From NCBI GenBank assembly GCA_900547645.1, contig URHP01000034.1:1-15221 (forward strand): DNA of 15,221 bases. Direction: 5' to 3'. Shown here piece by piece: positions 9,401-15,221 of the stretch (its first letter is position 1; each line of letters begins with the position of its first letter). This stretch comes from an uncultured Eubacteriales bacterium. Its GTDB lineage: Bacteria; Bacillota; Clostridia; Christensenellales; Borkfalkiaceae. Below the pieces are notes generated by a model that ran no database searches, was not told where the DNA came from, and saw nothing but the letters and a program-made list of their open reading frames with translations. A program made the translations under genes and the position numbers.

Positions 9401-10915
9401 GCATGGCTGCGTTTTAACGAAGTCAAGGGCGAAAATAAGGGCGGCATCTGCCTGCGGCTCAGAAGCTCTACGGGCGGCAGCATCATCATATATGAGAACG
9501 GCGTCGGCGACAAGATCCTCGGCACGGTGGAACTGCCCGACGACGGTCAGTGGCAGACGATCGAAGTGGACTGCCGAAATACCGACGTTTCGGACAGCAA
9601 CGTGTTCTTTGAGTTCCGTGCGGCGGAGGACGGCGCGCTCGATGTTTCGCTCGATTGGTTCCGGTTTGTCAAAAAGGTGGATGCCTTTACGGAGATCGGC
9701 GCGGTCACGGCGGACGAGCGCGATCCCAATATCGTCGTCAACGCGGACTACCTCGGCAATATCTATGACGGCAGATGGGCGATGTTCGAAGGCATCGACT
9801 TCGGCGAAAAGGGCGCAAAATCCTTTGTGATCACGGCGTCCAGCAACAATCCCGGCGGCACGGCGGAAGTGTATCTCGACTCTGTTTCCGAAGAAAACCT
9901 TGTTGCGCAGGCCGTTGTCACGAATACGGGCTCGTGGTCGAACGAGCGCGAATTTATTGCCCGCTGCGAGGAAGTGACGGGCGTCCACAACGTATATATC
10001 GTGTTCCGTACCGCGGAGCAGGGGAAGGCTGTGTGCGACTTCTATTCCTTCCGCTTCTCCGAGACCGACCTGCTCGCCATCAACGAGACGGGAACGCTGG
10101 AGCTGGAGAGCGGGACGGGCGTCACGAACGATGCCGGAAACGGCCTGCGCGTGGACACCGAGTGGTCCGGTTACACCGGCACGGGCTATGTTGCGGGCTG
10201 GAAGCAGAGCGGCAATTACGTTGAAGTGGATGCGCGCATCGCGGAGGACGGACGGTATACCATCGTTCTGCGCGGGGCGGCGGGCAAGAAGAATGACGCG
10301 ACGGACAATTCTCCCCGTACGGGCGCGCTGTATGTGGACGGCGTGAAGGTCGCGGAATTCGGGCTCGCGATCCAGGATTCCTGGAGTACCTGGGTGGAAT
10401 ATACGTTCGATGCGCTGCGTCTTTCGGCGGGCGAACATACCATCCGCATCGTGGCGGAGGGCGATAACGCGGGGAATTTCAATCTCGACAGCCTTGCGTT
10501 TACCCGCCTGACGGTGGAAACGGCGCTCGGCGATGCGGTGGAGGAGGCGCAGGCGCTCAGCGCAGACGACTATGAAGCGGCAGGCTGGCAGGCGATGCAG
10601 CAAATCCTTTCGGAGGCGCGGGAACTGCTCGCTTCCGAAAGCGCGACGCAGCAGCAGATCGACGATGTGACCGCCCGTCTGAATGCGGCGGTGGACGCGC
10701 TCGTCTCCGTGACGGAGGAGCCGGAGGATCCGCAGACGCCCGATCCTTCCGATCCGCAGGAGCCTTCCGGAGAGGATCCTTCGGGACAGACGCCCGGGGG
10801 CGGGCTTGACGGCGGGGCGATCGCCGGGATCGCGATCGGCTCGGTCGCAGGTGCGGCTGCGATCGCCGCGGGCGCGACGTTCATCGTCAAGCGGAAGAAG
10901 AACAAAAAACAGTAA
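6404..10915 (+). CDS. Cell-surface glycoside hydrolase family 31 enzyme with four CBM-like modules, FIVAR and membrane anchor
   Basis: The protein has 1503 residues. ATG 6404 is preferred over 6401 because it sits 7 nt from AAGGAG (6391-6396), against 4 nt. A basic N-terminus and hydrophobic segment (about 10-33) form a signal peptide or anchor. The GH31 barrel follows. FWPDEFD carries the expected nucleophile D407, and RGSYAGQHFATAWSGD carries the expected acid/base D459. A DUF5110-like beta domain comes next (about 665-760). Four CBM6/35-like sandwich modules lie at about 824-958, 970-1091, 1098-1220 and 1229-1368; the first and last share GYTG[ST]GY and F-N-LDSL. A FIVAR helix bundle (about 1370-1440), a Pro-rich linker, a Gly/Ala-rich membrane helix (about 1470-1496) and a KRKKNKKQ tail end the protein. 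GH31 enzymes are retaining exo-alpha-glycosidases or transglycosylases. Whether this one acts on alpha-glucose, xylose, galactose or N-acetylgalactosamine cannot be decided by eye. It probably works on the outer cell face. Confidence 0.92.
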   Translation: MKLRTKRTWLRAAVQAGILFLCLIALVVRLVCATQFPKVAEASIGDMTSNTENGNLMTFNCGNNQVLVELCTPRTVRVQLSTDGADGYRPYDPEYYMVQKTAWAPVSHTTTDAGDYISVKTSALELRIQKEPFRIGMYDLQGNLISKDTDEVGMYTEGDQVGVRKTENTQNAGGIFGFGSGDHGRRENLNRYDQDFDEFSMSHGRLISPFFMSTVGYGIFLNTIEKDTTFFRRGGGFETTGYLDYFFMYGPDFKTILNEYAEITGRMELYGKWAFGFMLSKYGNDNATQKEFLEWIHRLRDEGYPTDVYVFDYGWRGDVADNGGNQTGAGEKWGSQIWNNDKTKFPDVDAMFAEARELGFHVGLHNNAGTPQAKGGTRLWDEEVAKDWVDSYMAVVEAGRGDWFWPDEFDVLGSNTAPVFAAKGAYEAWIDSDVVDTRPMFITRGSYAGQHFATAWSGDINNTSQELAYQIGFSLDAGLVGYWAVSNDLGGFMGKPTDELYTRWVSEFGAWSAIMRTHGHDGREPWLYDETAQETLKANLKTRYALYPYIYTMAWQGYSQGVPMMRAMILEDGSQYNPDAWDLNKQYYFGDWFLVAPATETYDTVVSVWLPPDTTWYDYNTGERYVGGEDGKTIRVAAALDEIPVFVKAGAIVPMGPDVNYADEKPLDPLTLDIYPAGTSSYTLYEDDGESREYIEKNAYSTTDYRCIEDGSVITFEIGAQNNRNESLYKPADRSYNLKFNHLSDVLNVQLGGSALEACASVEAYNEAQQGYYYDAQSDTLYVKIVDTRQAMTVTVNTADGVTQPALGNENQGMPTQSITDGSTYELENAELAGSVAASSDYQGYTGSGYAAGFAAVGDAVKLDVNIVREGTYDLVLRVNNGKSGIGDNGSRRLNLYLDESVLEELAIKATDWTDSSGNAVWTEYTIEDVELSEGRHTFEIRADRTNAGAFNLDSLTFHRHDTSQDAFSPIQGENAADMDGASVVTDGDVQAVRATANGAWLRFNEVKGENKGGICLRLRSSTGGSIIIYENGVGDKILGTVELPDDGQWQTIEVDCRNTDVSDSNVFFEFRAAEDGALDVSLDWFRFVKKVDAFTEIGAVTADERDPNIVVNADYLGNIYDGRWAMFEGIDFGEKGAKSFVITASSNNPGGTAEVYLDSVSEENLVAQAVVTNTGSWSNEREFIARCEEVTGVHNVYIVFRTAEQGKAVCDFYSFRFSETDLLAINETGTLELESGTGVTNDAGNGLRVDTEWSGYTGTGYVAGWKQSGNYVEVDARIAEDGRYTIVLRGAAGKKNDATDNSPRTGALYVDGVKVAEFGLAIQDSWSTWVEYTFDALRLSAGEHTIRIVAEGDNAGNFNLDSLAFTRLTVETALGDAVEEAQALSADDYEAAGWQAMQQILSEARELLASESATQQQIDDVTARLNAAVDALVSVTEEPEDPQTPDPSDPQEPSGEDPSGQTPGGGLDGGAIAGIAIGSVAGAAAIAAGATFIVKRKKNKKQ

Positions 10916-10925
10916 ATCATGTGCA

Positions 10926-10960
10926 AAACGTCCCTGCCGCCTGTGGCGGCAGGGACGTTT
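10926..10960 (+). terminator. Strong intrinsic terminator after the GH31 gene
   Basis: A perfect 16-bp stem (10926-10941 with 10945-10960) has a TGT loop and starts 10 nt after the stop codon. The 5' arm begins AAA and the 3' arm ends TTT. The T-tract beyond the stem is short, but the stem is very GC-rich. Confidence 0.85.
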
Positions 10961-10987
10961 GTCTGCGAAATTTCCGCACAAGTTCGG

Positions 10988-11017
10988 TTGCAAATTTGCA
11001 CCGCGATATGGTATACT
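10988..11017 (+). promoter_or_regulatory. Candidate promoter overlapping the left end of the structured element
   Basis: TTGCAA (10988-10993) and TATACT (11012-11017) are 18 bp apart. TGCAAATTTGCA (10989-11000) is also a 12-bp palindrome and resembles the TTGCAA sites at 541-560. Transcription would start near 11024, inside the left repeat arm, and could run into the FHA-ABC operon. Confidence 0.4.
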
Positions 11018-11294
11018 GTAAGGGAAAAATACGAATTCGCTTTTTGCGGCATCTTTTGAGCGCCTTGCCGTTCATCGTCTTTGTAATACTTGGGTATTAC
11101 TGCATCCTCTTCGCGGCAACTCATCTCAAAATCTTACCGCAAAAAGTGCAAAGCAATCAAAAGCGGCAAGACGGGCGATCAGGCGCGGCGAAACCCGCAG
11201 CGCGTGCCGTGTGGCACGGGCAAGGGTTTCAACAATGCATGGGTGTTCCGGTTTCCGCTTTTGATCGAGTTCGTATCCTTCCCTTACAGTATAC
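11011..11294 (+). other. 284-bp inverted-repeat element folding as a three-way junction (MITE-like repeat or large ncRNA)
   Basis: This fills most of the gene-free stretch 10961-11338. The outer stem P1 pairs GTATACTGTAAGGGAA (11011-11026) with its exact complement at 11279-11294. It continues after a 2x2 mismatch with 11029-11039/11266-11276 (one G-T). Arm P2 starts at the next base: 11040-11049/11137-11146 (10 bp), then 11054-11060/11125-11131 (7 bp), 11065-11071/11113-11119 (7 bp, one G-T) and hairpin 11083-11089/11094-11100 with loop TTGG. After a 9-nt linker, arm P3 is 11156-11166/11255-11265 (11 bp), then 11172-11175/11247-11250, 11190-11196/11224-11230 and hairpin 11203-11208/11213-11218. 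About 85 base pairs use about 60% of the bases. TA or TATA flanks the repeat ends symmetrically, as a target duplication would. A MITE, or a structured RNA or leader, both fit. The strand is given as that of the neighbours. Confidence 0.65.
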
Positions 11295-11304
11295 TGTAAG
11301 GGAA
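11279..11304. repeat. 26-bp perfect palindrome at the right end of the element
   Basis: The half-site TTCCCTTACAGTA is followed at once by its exact complement, with no loop. The left 16 bases are the right arm of the element's outer stem. The right 16 bases (11289-11304) are a direct copy of the left arm at 11011-11026. The palindrome also contains a TATACT -10-like box in both directions. It lies 21 bp upstream of the ribosome binding site of the FHA-ABC gene. Confidence 0.85.
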
Positions 11305-11338
11305 TCAAGCAGCCGCAGACCATGCAAGGAGTGACTCT

Positions 11339-12907
11339 TTGAAAAATCTGATCCTGAAGATCCGCGAAGGGGATCTGTTCCGCTTTTTCGACAGCGAGGA
11401 ACGCACCGAGCTAACGGTGGGTTCCAAGCGCACGGCAGATATTGTCGTCAAGTCGCAGTTCGTCGAGCCCGTTCAGATCCGCCTGCTTCTCAAAAATAAC
11501 GTGTGGTACGCGGAGGACCTCACGCCCGAAAACGCCAGGAGCGTCGTTTTGCTCGACGGCAAGCGTTTCCGCCGTCCGATGGTAAAGTTCGACGGCGCGC
11601 TCTCCATCCGTCCTGCCGGGAAAAAGGAGAAGGAGGACCTCGTCCGCATCAGGGCGGTGCGGCAGTTCAGCCGCAAGCGCGTCAAAAATAATTTCGATCT
11701 GACCGCCAAGACGGTCACAACGGTGGGCAGCGGCGAAAACTGCGACATCCGCGTAGACAGCCCGCTCGTCTCCGAAAAGCACTTCTTTATCGTCTTTGAC
11801 GGAACGAATTGCTTTATCGAGGACGCGCACAGCGTGGGCGGGACGTATGTCAACAACAAAAAGGTCAAACGGCAGAAGCTGGGCGATTATGACCGCATCT
11901 CCATTCCGTCGGCGGCGTATATCTTTTACCGGAACACGCTGCTCTTTTCCACTGCGGAAGGGGGTATCCGCATCGATGCGGTGGACGTATGCAAGCGCGT
12001 CCCGGACAGGAATGCGCACGGAAAGGTCTCTCTGGTCACAAACGTGACGTTCCGCATCGAGGCGGGCGAATTTGTGGCGGGGGTCGGCGGCAGCGGCGCG
12101 GGCAAGTCCACGCTGCTCGACTGCATCAACGGCATGCGCCCCGCAACGGACGGCAAGATCTACTACGACACCAACGACTATTATGAGAATATCAACACCT
12201 ATAAAGGGGTGGTCGGCTACGTTCCGCAGCGGGACATCATGCACGACGACCTCACGGTGATGCAGGCGCTCCGCTATACGGCGATGCTGCGCACGCGGGC
12301 GGGGCTTTCGGCGGAGGAGCTGAATGCGCGCGTTTCGTCGGCGATCGCGGACGTGCGGCTGAAGGGCAAGGAAAAACTGCGCATCTCTTCGCTCTCGGGC
12401 GGGCAGAAAAAGCGCGTTTCCATCGCCATGGAGCTTCTGTCCGATCCCAAAGTCATCTTTCTGGACGAACCGACAAGCGGGCTTTCGCCCGATCTCGACA
12501 TGGAGATGATGCAGCTTCTGAAGGAACTTTCCAAAAAGGGACGCACCATCGTCGTCATTACGCACGCCATGGAAAACCTTGACAAGTGCGACAGGGTGGC
12601 GTTTTTGGGGCGGGGCGGCAGGCTCTGTTATTACGGCGCGGCAAAGGATGCCTTCCGCTGGTTCAACCGCCGCAGCTATTCGCGTATCTTTGCGGCGCTC
12701 ACGGACGAGGCGACGAGCGAGGCGTTTGCCTCCAAATACCGCCGCAGTCCCTATTATAAAGAGCTGTATGCGCAGCTTGTCGAAGAATACGGCAAGGGCT
12801 GCTGTCTTCCGCCCGAACAGGAACCGGAAAGCGAAGCGCCCTGGGAAAAGCCGCCCAAAGATCTGCCGAAGCCGTTTACGGCGCAGCGCGGGGAGGAGGA
12901 TGCATGA
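11339..12907 (+). CDS. ABC transporter ATPase with N-terminal FHA domains (ABCG/Rv1747-like)
   Basis: The protein has 522 residues. The start is TTG 11339, chosen because AAGGAG (11326-11331) lies 7 nt upstream and no other start in frame has a site. Residues 1-95 look like a degenerate FHA domain that lacks the S-x-x-H phosphothreonine pocket. Residues about 120-205 are a good FHA domain: VGSGENCDIRV (129-139), SEKH (145-148) and GGTYVNN (167-173). The ATPase follows with Walker A GGSGAGKST (250-258), Q-loop Q297, signature LSGGQ (352-356), Walker B VIFLDEPTSGL (372-382) and switch H409. A tail rich in Pro and Glu ends it. In this architecture FHA binds phosphothreonine and links export to Ser/Thr kinase signalling, as in mycobacterial Rv1747. 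The permease is the next gene (ATGA overlap), so the pair forms a membrane half-transporter. The substrate is unknown, and no kinase gene is in the window. Confidence 0.93.
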   Translation: MKNLILKIREGDLFRFFDSEERTELTVGSKRTADIVVKSQFVEPVQIRLLLKNNVWYAEDLTPENARSVVLLDGKRFRRPMVKFDGALSIRPAGKKEKEDLVRIRAVRQFSRKRVKNNFDLTAKTVTTVGSGENCDIRVDSPLVSEKHFFIVFDGTNCFIEDAHSVGGTYVNNKKVKRQKLGDYDRISIPSAAYIFYRNTLLFSTAEGGIRIDAVDVCKRVPDRNAHGKVSLVTNVTFRIEAGEFVAGVGGSGAGKSTLLDCINGMRPATDGKIYYDTNDYYENINTYKGVVGYVPQRDIMHDDLTVMQALRYTAMLRTRAGLSAEELNARVSSAIADVRLKGKEKLRISSLSGGQKKRVSIAMELLSDPKVIFLDEPTSGLSPDLDMEMMQLLKELSKKGRTIVVITHAMENLDKCDRVAFLGRGGRLCYYGAAKDAFRWFNRRSYSRIFAALTDEATSEAFASKYRRSPYYKELYAQLVEEYGKGCCLPPEQEPESEAPWEKPPKDLPKPFTAQRGEEDA

Positions 12908-13728
12908 AAAAGTTCAGACGGCATTCCGCGCGCATGAACCTCATGCATTACCGCGTGCTGGTGGGGCGGTATTTCCGGCAGATCTTTTCCAGCCTCGGTA
13001 CGCTTCTGCCCCTTGTCCTGCAGGCGCCCGTCATGCTGGTCATCGTCTATCTGGTCTGCCAGAAAAATGCCTTTCAGCTGCGCTCGCCCGATGCGCTCAC
13101 GGGCGCGAACGTGACGCTGTTCGTGCTCATCATCATGAGCGCGCTCATGGGCATTCTCAACAGTTACCGCGAGATCTGCAAGGAGCGGGAGATCCTCTCG
13201 CGGGAGGTGTTCGGGGGGCTCGACATCACGGCGTACGTCCTTTCGAAATTCACCGTGCTCTCCGTGATCGGCATTGTGCAGTGCGCCGTGCTCTTCGGCG
13301 GAACGCTGCTCTTTATCGATTTTGCGTTTCCCGTACCCGCTACGGGATATATCTGCGCATATGCCGCCATGGCGCTCACGAACATCAGCGTCATGACGGT
13401 AGGATTATTCATTTCCGCGCTGCTGAAAAAATCGGAAAGCGCCATTTTGCCCGTCTTGTTCATCATCATCGTGCAGGTCGTATTCTGCGACAGCCTGTTT
13501 TCGCTTGAGGGGAGCGCCGCGTGGCTGCGTTACGTTACGCCGAGCGCCTGGGGGATCGCCGTATTCAGCCACGAGTGCGGACTCAACGACTGGGCGCCGC
13601 AGATATTTCATAAATCGATGTTCGATCTCAATCCGCTGATCGGGCTGGGCGTGTTGGCGGCAATTTCCATCCTGTTTGTTCTTTTGACCGTTTTCCGCCT
13701 GAAGCGTCTCTATCGCCAGAAGGACTGA
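12904..13728 (+). CDS. ABC-2 type transporter permease, partner of the FHA-ATPase
   Basis: The protein has 274 residues. ATG 12904 overlaps the upstream TGA in an ATGA junction, preceded by a GGGGAGGAGGA ribosome binding stretch, so translation is probably coupled. Six hydrophobic segments are visible at about 32-52, 69-87, 111-138, 149-173, 180-199 and 245-266. Between the second and third lies EICKEREILSREVFGG (90-105), which matches the amphipathic coupling region of ABCG/ABC-2 permeases that docks on the ATPase. A larger extracytoplasmic loop (about 200-244) precedes the last helix. The length and layout fit one half-transporter that would work as a dimer with two copies of the FHA-ATPase. 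In Rv1747-type proteins these parts are fused in one chain; here they are two genes. The direction is probably export; the cargo is unknown. Confidence 0.9.
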   Translation: MKKFRRHSARMNLMHYRVLVGRYFRQIFSSLGTLLPLVLQAPVMLVIVYLVCQKNAFQLRSPDALTGANVTLFVLIIMSALMGILNSYREICKEREILSREVFGGLDITAYVLSKFTVLSVIGIVQCAVLFGGTLLFIDFAFPVPATGYICAYAAMALTNISVMTVGLFISALLKKSESAILPVLFIIIVQVVFCDSLFSLEGSAAWLRYVTPSAWGIAVFSHECGLNDWAPQIFHKSMFDLNPLIGLGVLAAISILFVLLTVFRLKRLYRQKD

Positions 13729-13746
13729 AAGTTTTATCAATCCCGG

Positions 13747-13779
13747 AAAAGACCGGACGGAATCGTTTGGTCTTTTTTT
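13747..13779 (+). terminator. Intrinsic terminator after the ABC operon
   Basis: A 13-bp stem with two G-T pairs (13747-13759 with 13764-13776) has loop GAAT. Its arm runs into a tract of seven T residues (13773-13779). It begins 18 nt after the permease stop codon. Confidence 0.88.
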
Positions 13780-13872
13780 GCACCGAGGGAACGATCTGCG
13801 GCCGCATGGTCAATTCCGGATGCGCTTATGGGATTGGTTCACGTTTCATGACAGGTCGGCAGAGAATGGAAA

Positions 13873-13901
13873 TGGACAAACGAGTGATTTAAGGATATTC
13901 T
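13873..13901 (+). promoter_or_regulatory. Candidate promoter of the GH38 gene
   Basis: TGGACA (13873-13878) and TATTCT (13896-13901) are 17 bp apart and lie between the ABC-operon terminator and the GH38 start. Transcription would begin near 13908 and give a leader of about 34 nt. The -10 box is a modest match. Confidence 0.4.
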
Positions 13902-13941
13902 GTCTCCATAAAACGCATAAAATCTTCGGAGGGACAAATCG

Positions 13942-15221
13942 ATGAAACCGATCATGGACAAACCGATCAAAGAGAAGCTGCAATACGCAGAAGACGTCTT
14001 GAAAGATTCCGTTTACGAGCGGCTTGTCGGGCTTGATATGTCCTATGCGCTTACGCAAGAGCCCGTGCCCTTCCGGGAACGCTTGTCTTTATCGTATGCG
14101 CCCATCCGCGAAGGAGAAGTGTGGAGCAATTCCCTTTGGGATTGCGGATGGTTCCATATTACAGGGGATATTCCCCAAGCGCCTGCAGGCAGGACTCTTT
14201 ATTTCGCTTTTGATTTTGAAGGGGAGGGGTGCGTATTTTTTTCCGACGGCACACCGCTGCGCGGGATCACCAACGTTTCCAGTCAATTTTCTCTCAGGCT
14301 CGGATTCCCCGGGAAAAAATATATCCGTGTTTCCGAAATTGCGCAGGAGGGCAAGAAGGCCGACCTTTGGATCGAAACGGGAAACAACGATCTGTTCGGA
14401 AATTTGCGCACGGGGACGGTAAAGGAATGTGCCGTCGTCACCTGTGACGAGGCGCGCCGCGCACTCTTTTATGACTACGCATTCCTTCTCGATCTTGCCG
14501 AAAGCGTGCCGGAGGATGATCCGCTGCACTATACGTTGGTCTATGCGCTTGAAAAAGTTGCCCTGCTTGCAACCAAACGGATGAGCGCCGAAACGATCGG
14601 GACGTGCCGCGCGATCCTCAGACCGCATCTCGAGCGCAAAAACATTGCCGATCCGCTTCTCAAATTTTATGCGGTGGGGCATTCGCATCTCGATCTTGCA
14701 TGGCTCTGGCCGCTGCGCGAGACGCGCCGCAAGGCGGGAAGAACATTCTCCACGGCGCTCGCCAATCTGAAAGAGTATCCCGATTACATTTACGGTGCAA
14801 GCCAGCCGCAGCAATTCGAATGGGTGAAGCAGGACTATCCCGCGCTCTATGAAAAGATCAAAGCCGCCGTCAAAGAGGGGCGGTTTGAAGTGCAGGGCGG
14901 CATGTGGGTGGAGGCCGACACCAATGTGACGGGCGGGGAGTCGCTCATCCGGCAGTTCCTTTATGGGACGCGCTTCTGGAAGGAGGAGTTTGACAAGGAA
15001 GTCCATACGCTCTGGCTGCCCGACGTATTCGGATTTTCGGGTGCGCTGCCGCAGATCATCCGCGGGTGCGGGTGCGAAAACTTTCTCACCATCAAGCTGA
15101 GCTGGAATATGGTCAATGAATTCCCGTACCATTCTTTCCGCTGGCAGGGCATCGACGGCAGCGAAGTGCTCGCGCACATGCCGCCCGAAGGGACGTATAT
15201 CAGTTCGGCTTCTCCCAAGGC
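13942..15221 (+). CDS. Glycoside hydrolase family 38 alpha-mannosidase (N-terminal part, partial)
   Basis: The gene is open from ATG 13942 to the right edge (426 full codons); GGAGGG at 13928-13933 lies 8 nt upstream. A second in-frame ATG at 13954 is less well placed. Residues 1-235 are the N-terminal beta and helical region usual for GH38 (LWDCGWFHITGDIP and similar). The catalytic barrel opens with AVGHSHLDLAWLWPLRET; H249 and D251 match the expected zinc ligands (H247 is in the same motif). LWLPDVFGFSGALPQI carries the expected nucleophile D361. GH38 enzymes are zinc-dependent retaining alpha-mannosidases, usually of about 850-1050 residues, so more than half the protein is missing here only because the window ends. 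No signal peptide is seen, so it should act in the cytoplasm on imported mannosides, such as host N-glycan or yeast mannan fragments. Confidence 0.92.
   Translation, partial: MKPIMDKPIKEKLQYAEDVLKDSVYERLVGLDMSYALTQEPVPFRERLSLSYAPIREGEVWSNSLWDCGWFHITGDIPQAPAGRTLYFAFDFEGEGCVFFSDGTPLRGITNVSSQFSLRLGFPGKKYIRVSEIAQEGKKADLWIETGNNDLFGNLRTGTVKECAVVTCDEARRALFYDYAFLLDLAESVPEDDPLHYTLVYALEKVALLATKRMSAETIGTCRAILRPHLERKNIADPLLKFYAVGHSHLDLAWLWPLRETRRKAGRTFSTALANLKEYPDYIYGASQPQQFEWVKQDYPALYEKIKAAVKEGRFEVQGGMWVEADTNVTGGESLIRQFLYGTRFWKEEFDKEVHTLWLPDVFGFSGALPQIIRGCGCENFLTIKLSWNMVNEFPYHSFRWQGIDGSEVLAHMPPEGTYISSASPK

Noticed and set aside
8078..10993. Very long open frame (about 970 codons) on the minus strand opposite the GH31 gene, with others opposite the lipoprotein, the GH31 5' half and the FHA-ATPase genes.
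   Set aside because: They mirror strong G/C-ending codon use on the plus strand, have low-complexity Arg/His/Asp-rich translations and no recognisable domain, and conflict with clear protein families on the other strand.
11083..11100. GTAATAC-TTGG-GTATTAC hairpin as a free-standing regulatory site or terminator.
   Set aside because: It has no T-tract and is the end loop of arm P2 of the larger element, so it is not listed separately.
11008..11334. Plus-strand open frame through the structured element whose translation has one hydrophobic stretch (LPFIVFVILGYYCILF).
   Set aside because: It has no ribosome binding site, its ATG lies inside the candidate promoter, and its codon use is unlike its neighbours. 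The inverted-repeat structure explains the sequence better, so a membrane microprotein is not supported.
13780..13872. Stretch before the GH38 promoter checked for a small gene or RNA.
   Set aside because: No open frame with a ribosome binding site and no convincing stem was seen; it looks like plain spacer.

Overview
The window looks like a chromosomal piece of a Gram-positive, Clostridia-like (Bacillota) anaerobe of the gut-commensal type. This is inferred from purine-rich AAGGAG-type ribosome binding sites, one TTG start, surface proteins held by a lipobox or a C-terminal membrane helix plus basic tail, and FIVAR and BIG2 modules. Overall G+C is fairly high. No rRNA, tRNA, CRISPR or integrase marker fixes the taxon.

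Layout: (1) 1-459, minus: the N-terminal cupin half of an AraC-type regulator, cut by the left edge. (2) 460-694: a divergent promoter region with two TTGCAA palindromes 11 bp apart. (3) 695-5242: a very large modular lipoprotein with a Gly-Pro repeat stalk, BIG2 domain, four concanavalin-like sandwich modules and Ig-like spacers, closed by a terminator. (4) 5318-6331: a Gfo/Idh/MocA oxidoreductase. (5) 6404-10915: a cell-surface GH31 glycosidase with four C-terminal carbohydrate-binding-like modules, FIVAR and a membrane anchor, closed by a strong terminator. (6) 10961-11338: a gene-free stretch dominated by a 284-bp element that folds as a three-way junction. (7) 11339-13728: a two-gene operon, an ABC ATPase with N-terminal FHA domains and its ABC-2 permease, closed by a terminator. 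(8) 13942 to the right edge: the N-terminal part of a GH38 alpha-mannosidase.

The left block and the right-edge gene read as a glycan-use locus: a sugar-responsive regulator, a surface protein that may bind glycan, a surface exo-glycosidase with its own binding modules, a cytoplasmic sugar dehydrogenase or epimerase-like enzyme, and an intracellular mannosidase. The FHA-ABC exporter pair looks unrelated and may be controlled by Ser/Thr phosphorylation.

The strongest unexplained signal is the 284-bp element at 11011-11294. It has a 29-position terminal inverted repeat, two internal branched arms that abut the outer stem without gaps, and a 26-bp perfect palindrome at its right end. It is either a MITE-like mobile repeat or a large structured non-coding RNA. 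Both edge genes are incomplete, and family calls rest on motifs read by eye, with no database search.
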